A stretch of DNA of 64,000 nt. Source: Lepidurus packardi (Eukaryota; Arthropoda; Branchiopoda; Notostraca; Triopsidae). The notes beneath the pieces were generated by a model. That model saw only the letters and a list, made by a program, of their open reading frames with translations, searched no databases and was not told where the DNA came from. Shown here piece by piece: positions 50,801-61,480 of this stretch. The position numbers and the translations under genes are program-made. Within the stretch, counting starts at the first letter, position 1. Each line of letters opens with the position of its first letter. Location: NCBI GenBank assembly GCA_023053545.1, contig JAKZAN010000060.1, forward strand, positions 62,001 through 126,000, in the 5' to 3' direction.

Positions 50801-52617
50801 GGTCAAAACTGGTTTAAGGCAGTTCATAAACTGGTTTATACCGGTGTAAACAGGTCTAAACTGGTTTCAGCTAGTTCATAAACTGGTTTATACCGGTGTA
50901 AACAGGTCTAAACTGGTTCTAAATGGTATAAACTGGTTTACACAGGTCTAAACTGGTTTATACTGGTTTATACTAGTTCAAACTGGTTTAAATTATTTTT
51001 AACAGGTCTAAGCTTGTTTAAGCTAGTTTATAAACTGGTTTAAACCGTTTTTAACTGGCTTAAACTGGTTTAAACCAGGCCTAAAAAGGTCTAAACTGGT
51101 TTAAACTAGTTTATTAACTGTTTTACACTGGTTTAACCTGGTTTATACTAGTTCAAACTGGTTTAAACTGGTCTACTCATGTCTAAACTGGTTTACTCAT
51201 GTCTAAACTGGTTTAACGTAGTTTATAAACTGGTTTATACTAGTTCAAACTGGCTTAAACCGGTTAAAACTGGCTTAATCTGGTTTAAACTGGTTAAAAC
51301 TAGATTATAAACTGGTTTATACCGGTGTAAACAGGTCTAAACTGATTTTAACTGGTATAAGCTAGTTCAAACTGGTTTAAATTTTTTTAACAGGTCTAAA
51401 CTGTTTTAAACTAGTTTATTAACTGTGTTACACTGGTTTAAACTTGTTTATACTAGTTCAAACTGGTTTGAACTGGTTTACACAGGTCTAAACTGGTTTA
51501 AGCTAGTTTATAAACTGGTTTATACCGGTGTAAACAGGTCTAAACTGGTTCTAAATGGTATAAACTGGTTTACACAGGTCTAAACTGGTTTAAACTGGTT
51601 TATACTAGTTCAAACTGGTTTAAGCCGGTTAAAACTGGCTTAATCTGGTTTAAACTGGTCAAAACCAGATTATAAACTGGTTTATACCATTGTAAACAGG
51701 TCTAAACTGGTTTTAACTGGTATAAACTGGTTTACAAAGGTTTAAACTGGTTTATACTAGTTCAAACTAGTTGAAATTTTTTTAACAGGTCTAAACTTGT
51801 TTTAACTAGTTTATAAACTGGTTTAAAACGTTTTTAACTGGCTTAAACTGGCTTAAACTGGGTTAAACCATTCCTAAACAGGTCTAAACTGGTTTAAACT
51901 AGTTTATTAACTGTTTTACACTGTTTTAAACTTTTTTATACTAGTTCAAACTGGTTTAAACTGGTTTACACCGGTCTAAACTGGTTTAAGCGAGTTCATA
52001 AACTGGTTTATACCGGTGTAAACAGGTCTAAACTGGTTTAAGCTAGTTCATAAACTGGTTTATACCGGTGTAAACAGGTCTAAACTGGTTCTAAATGGTA
52101 TAAACTGGTTTACACAGGTCTAAACTGGTTTAAACTGGTTTAAACTAGTTCAAACTGGTTGAAATTTTTTTAACAGGTCTAAACTGGTTTAAACTAGTTT
52201 ATTAACTGTGTTAAACTGGTTTAAACTTGTTTATACTAGTTCAAACTGGTTTAAACTGGTTTACACAGGTCTAAACTGGTTTAAGCTAGTTTATAAACTG
52301 GTTTACACCGGTGTAAACAGGTCCAAACTGGTTCCAAATGGTTTAAAATGGTTTACACAGGTCTAAACTGGTGTAAACTGGTTTATACTAGTTCAAACTG
52401 GTTTAAACCGGTTAAAACTGGCTTAATCTGGTTTAAACTGGTCAAAACTAGATTATAAACTGGTTTATACCGGTGTAAACAGGTCTAAACTGGTTTTAAC
52501 TGGTATAAACTGGTTTACACAAGTCTAAACTGGTTTAAACTGGTTGATACTAGTTCAAACTGGTTGAAATTTTTTTAACGGGTCTAAACTTGTTCAAACT
52601 AGTTTATAAACTGGTTT
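47851..52617 (+). repeat. 4.76-kb tandem duplication, unit 2 (one extra decamer)
   Basis: Offset to unit 1 is 4,757 up to about 50.09 kb and 4,767 afterwards. One extra GGCTTAAACT at about 50,090-50,110 accounts for it, making three in a row where unit 1 has two. The left junction joins TTTATAAACTGGTTT to AAGCTAGTTC, while after 52,617 the usual AAAACGTTTTTAACTGAC follows: the signature of one tandem duplication. The copy-specific GTTTAGACAGG at 47,971 recurs at 52,901 in the right flank. Confidence 0.9.
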
Positions 52618-54066
52618 AAAACGTTTTTAACTGACTTAAACTGGCTTAAACTGGTTTAAACCAGGCCTAAACAGGTCTTAACTGGTTTAAACTAGTTTAT
52701 TAACTGTTTTACACTGGTTTAAACTTGTTTATACTAGTTCAAACTGGTTTAAACTGGTTTACACAGGTCTAAACTGGTTTAAGCTAGTTCATAAACTGGT
52801 TTATACCGGTGTAAACAGGTCTAAACTGGTTTAAGCTAGTTCATAAACTGGTTTATACCGGTGTAAACAGGTCTAAACTGGTTCTAAATGGTATAAACTG
52901 GTTTAGACAGGTCTAAACTGGTTTATACTGGTTTATACTAGTTCAAACTGGTTTAAATTTTTTTTAACAGGTCTAAGCTTGTTTAAGCTAGTTTATAAAC
53001 TGGTTTAAACCGTTTTTAACTGGCTTAAACTGGTTTAAACCAGGCCTAAAAAGGTCTAAACTGGTTTAAACTAGTTTATTAACTGTTTTACACTGGTTTA
53101 ACCTGGTTTATACTAGTTCAAACTGGTTTAAACTGGTATACTCATGTCTAAACTGGTTTACTCATGTCTAAACTGGTTTAACGTAGTTTATAAACTGGTT
53201 TATACTAGTTCAAACTGGTTTAAACCGGTTAAAACTGGCTTAATCTGGTTTAAACTGGTCAAAACCAGATTATAAACTGGTTTATACCGGTGTAAACAGG
53301 TCTAAACTGGTTTTAACTGGTATAAACTGGTTTACAAAGGTTTAAACTGGTGTAAACTGGTTTATACTAGTTCAAACTGGTTGCAAATTTTTTAACAGGT
53401 CTAAACTTGTTTTAACCAGTTTATAAACTGGTTTAAAACGTTTTTAACTGGCTTAAACTGGCTTAAACTGGTTTAAACCAGGCCTAAACAGGTCTTAACT
53501 GGCTTAAACTAGTTTATTAACTGTTTTACACTGGTTTAAACTTGTTTATACTAGTTCAAACTGGTTTTAACTGGTTTACACAGGTCTAAACTGGTTTAAG
53601 CTAGTTTAAAAAATGGTTTATACCTTTGTAAACAGGTCTAAACTGGTTCTAAATGGCATAAACTGGTTTACACAGGTCTAAACTGGTTTAAACTGGTTTA
53701 TACTAGTTCAAACTGGTTTAAACTGGTTTACTCATGTCTAAACTGGTTTACTCATGTCTAAACGGGTTTAACGTAGTTTATAAACTGGTTTCTACTAGTT
53801 CAAACTGGTTTAAACCGGTTAAAACTGGCTTAATCTGGTTAAAACTGGTTAAAACTAGATTATAAACTGGTTTATACCGGTGTAAACAGGTCTAAACTGG
53901 TTTTAACTGGTATAAACTGGTTTACACAGGTCTAAACTGGTTTAAACTGGTTTATACTAGTTCAAACTGGTTGAAATTTTTTTAACAGGTCTAAACTTGT
54001 TCAAACTAGTTTATAAACTGGTTTAAAACGTTTTTAACTGGCTTAAACTGGTTTAAACCAGGCCTA
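52172..54066 (+). repeat. 1,895-bp tandem duplication, copy 1
   Basis: Anchors at offset 1,895: AACAGGTC at 52,172 and 54,067, GTCCAAACTGGTTCC at 52,321 and 54,216, AACGGGTCT at 52,577 and 54,472, TTGCAAATTT at 53,381 and 55,276, and AACGGGTTTAACG at 53,761 and 55,656. It overlaps the right end of the 4.76-kb duplication and is a later, separate event. Confidence 0.85.
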
Positions 54067-55961
54067 AACAGGTCTAAACTGGTTTAAACTAGTTTATTAA
54101 CTGTGTTAAACTGGTTTAAACTTGTTTATACTAGTTCAAACTGGTTTAAACTGGTTTACACAGGTCTAAACTGGTTTAAGCTAGTTTATAAACTGGTTTA
54201 CACCGGTGTAAACAGGTCCAAACTGGTTCCAAATGGTTTAAAATGGTTTACACAGGTCTAAACTGGTGTAAACTGGTTTATACTAGTTCAAACTGGTTTA
54301 AACCGGTTAAAACTGGCTTAATCTGGTTTAAACTGGTCAAAACTAGATTATAAACTGGTTTATACCGGTGTAAACAGGTCTAAACTGGTTTTAACTGGTA
54401 TAAACTGGTTTACACAAGTCTAAACTGGTTTAAACTGGTTGATACTAGTTCAAACTGGTTGAAATTTTTTTAACGGGTCTAAACTTGTTCAAACTAGTTT
54501 ATAAACTGGTTTAAAACGTTTTTAACTGACTTAAACTGGCTTAAACTGGTTTAAACCAGGCCTAAACAGGTCTTAACTGGTTTAAACTAGTTTATTAACT
54601 GTTTTACACTGGTTTAAACTTGTTTATACTAGTTCAAACTGGTTTAAACTGGTTTACACAGGTCTAAACTGGTTTAAGCTAGTTCATAAACTGGTTTATA
54701 CCGGTGTAAACAGGTCTAAACTGGTTTAAGCTAGTTCATAAACTGGTTTATACCGGTGTAAACAGGTCTAAACTGGTTCTAAATGGTATAAACTGGTTTA
54801 GACAGGTCTAAACTGGTTTATACTGGTTTATACTAGTTCAAACTGGTTTAAATTTTTTTTAACAGGTCTAAGCTTGTTTAAGCTAGTTTATAAACTGGTT
54901 TAAACCGTTTTTAACTGGCTTAAACTGGTTTAAACCTGGCCTAAAAAGGTCTAAACTGGTTTAAACTAGTTTATTAACTGTTTTACACTGGTTTAACCTG
55001 GTTTATACTAGTTCAAACTGGTTTAAACTGGTATACTCATGTCTAAACTGGTTTACTCATGTCTAAACTGGTTTAACGTAGTTTATAAACTGGTTTATAC
55101 TAGTTCAAACTGGTTTAAACCGGTTAAAACTGGCTTAATCTGGTTTAAACTGGTCAAAACCAGATTATAAACTGGTTTATACCGGTGTAAACAGGTCTAA
55201 ACTGGTTTTAACTGGTATAAACTGGTTTACAAAGGTTTAAACTGGTGTAAACTGGTTTATACTAGTTCAAACTGGTTGCAAATTTTTTAACAGGTCTAAA
55301 CTTGTTTTAACCAGTTTATAAACTGGTTTAAAACGTTTTTAACTGGCTTAAACTGGCTTAAACTGGTTTAAACCAGGCCTAAACAGGTCTTAACTGGCTT
55401 AAACTAGTTTATTAACTGTTTTACACTGGTTTAAACTTGTTTATACTAGTTCAAACTGGTTTTAACTGGTTTACACAGGTCTAAACTGGTTTAAGCTAGT
55501 TTAAAAAATGGTTTATACCTTTGTAAACAGGTCTAAACTGGTTCTAAATGGCATAAACTGGTTTACACAGGTCTAAACTGGTTTAAACTGGTTTATACTA
55601 GTTCAAACTGGTTTAAACTGGTTTACTCATGTCTAAACTGGTTTACTCATGTCTAAACGGGTTTAACGTAGTTTATAAACTGGTTTCTACTAGTTCAAAC
55701 TGGTTTAAACCGGTTAAAACTGGCTTAATCTGGTTTAAACTGGTTAAAACTAGATTATAAACTGGTTTATACCGGTGTAAACAGGTCTAAACTGGTTTTA
55801 ACTGGTATAAACTGGTTTACACAGGTCTAAACTGGTTTAAACTGGTTTATACTAGTTCAAACTGGTTGAAATTTTTTTAACAGGTCTAAACTTGTTCAAA
55901 CTAGTTTATAAACTGGTTTAAAACGTTTTTAACTGGCTTAAACTGGTTTAAACCAGGCCTA
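54067..55961 (+). repeat. 1,895-bp tandem duplication, copy 2
   Basis: The junction lies in AACAGGTCTAAACTGG: copy 1 is preceded by the T tract, copy 2 by CAGGCC. Immediately after copy 2 the GTTTTACAC form returns in place of GTGTTAAAC. The exchange therefore fell within about 35 bp of shared sequence. Few differences between copies were seen, for example ACCTGGCC near 54,935. Confidence 0.85.
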
Positions 55962-58794
55962 AACAGGTCTAAACTGGTTTAAACTAGTTTATTAACTGTT
56001 TTACACTGGTTTAAACTTGTTTATACTAGTTCAAACTGGTTTATACCGGTGTAAACAGGTCTAAACTGGTTCTAAATGGTATAAACTGGTTTACACAGGT
56101 CTAAACTGGTTTATACTGGTTTATACTAGTTCAAACTGGTTTAAATTATTTTTAACAGGTCTAAGCTTGTTTAAGCTAGTTTATAAACTGGTTTAAACCG
56201 TTTTTAACTGGCTTAAACTGGTTTAAACCAGGCCTAAAAAGGTCTAAACTGGTTTAAACTAGTTTATTAACTGTTTTACACTGGTTTAACCTGGTTTATA
56301 CTAGTTCAAACTGGTTTAAACTGGTATACTCATGTCTAAACTGGTTTACTCATGTCTAAACTGGTTTAACGTAGTTTATAAACTGGTTTATACTAGTTCA
56401 AACTGGTTTAAACCGGTTAAAACTGGCTTAATCTGGTTTAAACTGGTCAAAACCAGATTATAAACTGGTTTATACCGGTGTAAACAGGTCTAAACTGGTT
56501 TTAACTGGTATAAACTGGTTTACAAAGGTTTAAACTGGTGTAAACTGGTTTATACTAGTTCAAACTGGTTGCAATTTTTTTAACAGGTCTAAACTTGTTT
56601 TAACCAGTTTATAAACTGGTTTAAAACGTTTTTAACTGGCTTAAACTGGCTTAAACTGGTTTAAACCAGGCCTAAACAGGTCTTAACTGGCTTAAACTAG
56701 TTTATTAACTGTTTTACACTGGTTTAAACTTGTTTATACTAGTTCAAACTGGTTTTAACTGGTTTACACAGGTCTAAACTGGTTTAAGCTAGTTTAAAAA
56801 ATGGTTTATACCTTTGTAAACAGGTCTAAACTGGTTCTAAATGGCATAAACTGGTTTACACAGGTCTAAACTGGTTTAAACTGGTTTATACTAGTTCAAA
56901 CTGGTTTAAACTGGTTTACTCATGTCTAAACTGGTTTAACGTAGTTTATAAACTGGTTTCTACTAGTTCAAACTGGTTTAAACCGGTTAAAACTGGCTTA
57001 ATCTGGTTTAAACTGGTTAAAACTAGATTATAAACTGGTTTATACCGGTGTAAACAGGTCTAAACTGGTTTTAACTGGTATAAACTGGTTTACACAGGTC
57101 TAAACTGGTTTAAACTGGTTTATACTAGTTCAAACTGGTTGAAATTTTTTTAACAGGTCTAAACTTGTTCAAACTAGTTTATAAACTGGTTTAAAACGTT
57201 TTTAACTGGCTTAAACTGGTTTAAACCAGGCCTAAACAGGTCTAAACTGGTTTAAACTAGTTTATTAACTGTTTTACACTGGTTTAAACTTGTTTATACT
57301 AGTTCAAACTGGTTTAAACTGGTTTACACAGGTCTAAACTGGTTTAAGCGAGTTCATAAACTGGTTTATACCGGTGTAAACAGGTCTAAACTGGTTTAAG
57401 CTAGTTCATAAACTGGTTTATACCGGTGTAAACAGGTCTAAACTGGTTCTAAATGGTATAAACTGGTTTACACAGGTCTAAACTGGTTTATACTGGTTTA
57501 TACTAGTTCAAACTGGTTTAAATTATTTTTAACAGGTCTAAGCTTGTTTAAGCTAGTTTATAAACTGGTTTAAACCGTTTTTAACTGGCTTAAACTGGTT
57601 TAAACCAGGCCTAAAAAGGTCTAAACTGGTTTAAACTAGTTTATTAACTGTTTTACACTGGTTTAACCTGGTTTATACTAGTTCAAACTGGTTTAAACTG
57701 GTCTACTCATGTCTAAACTGGTTTACTCATGTCTAAACTGGTTTAACGTAGTTTATAAACTGGTTTATACTAGTTCAAACTGGTTTAAACCGGTTAAAAC
57801 TGGCTTAATCTGGTTTAAACTGGTCAAAACCAGATTATAAACTGGTTTATACCGGTGTAAACAGGTCTAAACTGGTTTTAACTGGTATAAACTGGTTTAC
57901 AAAGGTTTAAACTGGTGTAAACTGGTTTATACTAGTTCAAACTGGTTGCAATTTTTTTAACAGGTCTAAACTTGTTTTAACCAGTTTATAAACTGGTTTA
58001 AAACGTTTTTAACTGGCTTAAACTGGCTTAAACTGGTTTAAACCAGGCCTAAACAGGTCTTAACTGGCTTAAACTAGTTTATTAACTGTTTTACACTGGT
58101 TTAAACTTGTTTATACTAGTTCAAACTGGTTTTAACTGGTTTACACAGGTCTAAACTGGTTTAAGCTAGTTTAAAAAATGGTTTATACCTTTGTAAACAG
58201 GTCTAAACTGGTTCTAAATGGCATAAACTGGTTTACACAGGTCTAAACTGGTTTAAACTGGTTTATACTAGTTCAAACTGGTTTAAACTGGTTTACTCAT
58301 GTCTAAACTGGTTTAACGTAGTTTATAAACTGGTTTCTACTAGTTCAAACTGGTTTAAACCGGTTAAAACTGGCTTAATCTGGTTTAAACTGGTTAAAAC
58401 TAGATTATAAACTGTTTTATACCGGTGTAAACAGGTCTAAACTGGTTTTAACTGGTATAAACTGGTTTACACAGGTCTAAACTGGTTTAAACTGGTTTAT
58501 ACTAGTTCAAACTGGTTGAAATTTTTTTAACAGGTCTAAACTTGTTCAAACTAGTTTATAAACTGGTTTAAAACGTTTTTAACTGGCTTAAACTGGTTTA
58601 AACCAGGCCTAAACAGGTCTAAACTGGTTTAAACTAGTTTATTAACTGTTTTACACTGGTTTAAACTTGTTTATACTAGTTCAAACTGGTTTAAACTGGT
58701 TTACACAGGTCTAAACTGGTTTAAGCGAGTTCATAAACTGGTTTATACCGGTGTAAACAGGTCTAAACTGGTTTAAGCTAGTTCATAAACTGGT
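55962..58794 (+). repeat. 1,377-bp repeat, two copies, first with 104-bp deletion
   Basis: The A6 motif at 56,796 and 58,173 and the CGTAG cassette at 56,941 and 58,318 are 1,377 bp apart. To the left of 56,041 the offset is 1,273, because 104 bp (57,314-57,417 in the other copy) is absent between GTTCAAACTGG and TTTATACCGG. These copies keep a single TACTCATG before CGTAG where other copies have two. Similarity continues to about 59,170. Confidence 0.75.
57366..57417 (+). repeat. 52-bp module (example)
   Basis: Four decamers (AAACTGGTTT, ATACCGGTGT, AAACAGGTCT, AAACTGGTTT) plus the 12-mer AAGCTAGTTCAT or AAGCGAGTTCAT make a 52-bp step that often stands twice in a row, as near 593-700 and 57,350-57,450. 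The mean spacing is 10.4 bp per unit. The 104-bp deletion near 56,040 equals two such lengths. Confidence 0.75.
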
Positions 58795-61480
58795 TTATAC
58801 CGGTGTAAACAGGTCTAAACTGGTTCTAAATGGTATAAACTGGTTTACACAGGTCTAAACTGGTTTATACTGGTTTATACTAGTTCAAACTGGTTTAAAT
58901 TATTTTTAACAGGTCTAAGCTTGTTTAAGCTAGTTTATAAACTGGTTTAAACCGTTTTTAACTGGCTTAAACTGGTTTAAACCAGGCCTAAAAAGGTCTA
59001 AACTGGTTTAAACTAGTTTATTAACTGTTTTACACTGGTTTAACCTGGTTTATACTAGTTCAAACTGGTTTAAACTGGTCTACTCATTTCTAAACTGGTT
59101 TACTCATGTCTAAACTGGTTTAACGTAGTTTATAAACTGGTTTATACTAGTTCAAACTGGTTTAAACCGGTTAAAACTTGCTTAATCTGGTTTAAACTGG
59201 TTAAAACTAGATTATAAACTGGTTTATACCGGTGTAAACAGGTCTAAACTGGTTTTAACTGGTATAAGCTAGTTCAAACTGGTTTAAATTTTTTTAACAG
59301 GTCTAAACTGGTTAAAACTAGTTTATTAACTGTGTTACACTGGTTTAAACTTGTTTATACTAGTTCAAACTGGTTTGAACTGGTTTACACAGGTCTAAAC
59401 TGGTTTAAGCTAGTTTATAAACTGGTTTATACCGGTGTAAACAGGTCTAAACTGGTTCTAAATGGTATAAACTGGTTTACACAGGTCTAAACTGGTTTAA
59501 ACTGGTTTATACTAGTTCAAACTGGTTTAAGCCGGTTAAAACTGGCTTAATCTGGTTTAAACTGGTCAAAACCAGATTATAAACTGGTTTATACCGGTGT
59601 AAACAGGTCTAAACTGGTTTTAACTGGTATAAACTGGTTTACAAAGGTTTAAACTGGTTTATACTAGTTCAAACTGGTTGAAATTTTTTTAACAGGTCTA
59701 AACTTGTTTTAACTAGTTTATAAACTGGTTTAAATCATTTTTAACTGGCTTAAACTGGCTTAAACTGGTTTAAACCAGGCCTAAACAGGTCTAAACTGGT
59801 TTAAACTAGTTTATTAACTGTTTTACACTGTTTTAAACTTGTTTATACTAGTTCAAACTGGTTTAAACTGGTTTACACAGGTCTAAACTGGTTTAAGCGA
59901 CTTCATAAACTGGTTTATACCGGTGTAAACAGGTCTAAACTGGTTTAAGCTAGTTCATAAACTGGTTTATACCGGTGTAAACAGGTCTAAACTGGTTCTA
60001 AATGGTATAAACTGGTTTACACAGGTCTAAACTGGTTTAAACTGGTTTATACTAGTTCAAACTGGTTGAAATTTTTTTAACAGGTCTAAACTGGTTTAAA
60101 CTAGTTTATTAACTGTGTTAAACTGGTTTAAACTTGTTTATACTAGTTCAAACTGGTTTAAACTGGTTTACACAGGTCTAAACTGGTTTAAGCTAGTTTA
60201 TAAACTGGTTTACACCGGTGTAAACAGGTCCAAACTGGTTCCAAATGGTTTAAAATGGTTTACACAGGTCTAAACTGGTGTAAACTGGTTTATACTAGTT
60301 CAAACTGGTTTAAACCGGTTAAAACTGGCTTAATCTGGTTTAAACTGGTCAAAACCAGATTATAAACTGGTTTATACCGGTGTAAACAGGTCTAAACTGG
60401 TTTTAACTGGTATAAACTGGTTTACAAAGGTTTAAACTGGTGTAAACTGGTTTATACTAGTTCAAACTGGTTGCAATTTTTTTAACAGGTCTAAACTTGT
60501 TTTAACCAGTTTATAAACTGGTTTAAAACGTTTTTAACAGGCTTAAACTGGCTTAAACTGGTTTAAACCAGGCCTAAACAGGTCTTAACTGGCTTAAACT
60601 AGTTTATTAACTGTTTTACACTGGTTTAAACTTGTTTATACTAGTTCAAACTGGTTTAAACTGGTTTACACAGGTCTAAACTGGTTTAATCTAGTTTAAA
60701 AAATGGTTTATACCTTTGTAAACAGGTCTAAACTGGTTCTAAATGGCATAAACTGGTTTACACAGGTCTAAACTGGTTTAAACTGGTTTATACTAGTTCA
60801 AACTGGTTTAAACTGGTTTACTCATGTCTAAACTGGTTTACTCATGTCTAAACTGGTTTAACGTAGTTTATAAACTGGTTTCTACTAGTTCAAACTGGTT
60901 TAAACCGGTTAAAACTGGCTTAATCTGGTTTAAACTGGTTAAAACTAGATTATAAACTGGTTTATACCGTTGTAAACAGGTCTAAACTGGTTTTAACTGG
61001 TATAAACTGGTTTACACAGGTCTAAACTGGTTTAAACTGGTTTATACTAGTTCAAACTGGTTGAAATTTTTTTAACAGGTCTAAACTTGTTCAAACTAGT
61101 TTATAAACTGGTTTAAAACGTTTTTAACTGGCTTAAACTGGTTTAAACCAGGCCTAAACAGGTCTAAACAGGTTTAAACTAGTTTATTAACTGTTTTACA
61201 CTGGTTTAAACTTGTTTATACTAGTTCAAACTGGTTTAAACTGGTTTACACAGGTCTAAACTGGTTTAAGCGAGTTCATAAACTGGTTTATACCGGTGTA
61301 AACAGGTCTAAACTGGTTTAAGCTAGTTCATAAACTGGTTTATACCGATGTAAACAGGTCTAAACTGGTTCTAAATGGTATAAACTGGTTTACACAGGTC
61401 TAAACTGGTTTATACTGGTTTATACTAGTTCAAACTGGTTTAAATTTTTTTAACAGGTCTAAGCTTGTTTAAGCTAGTTT
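58795..61480 (+). repeat. Satellite A block related to 46.4-47.7 kb
   Basis: The GGTATAAGC cassette at 46,587 and 59,261 (offset 12,674) and GGTTCC at 47,573 and 60,237 (offset 12,664) show that 59.2-60.3 kb descends from the same arrangement as 46.5-47.7 kb, differing by one decamer. The last A6-type cassette is at 60,698. Isolated single-base variants become frequent from about 60.5 kb. No gene. Confidence 0.65.
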
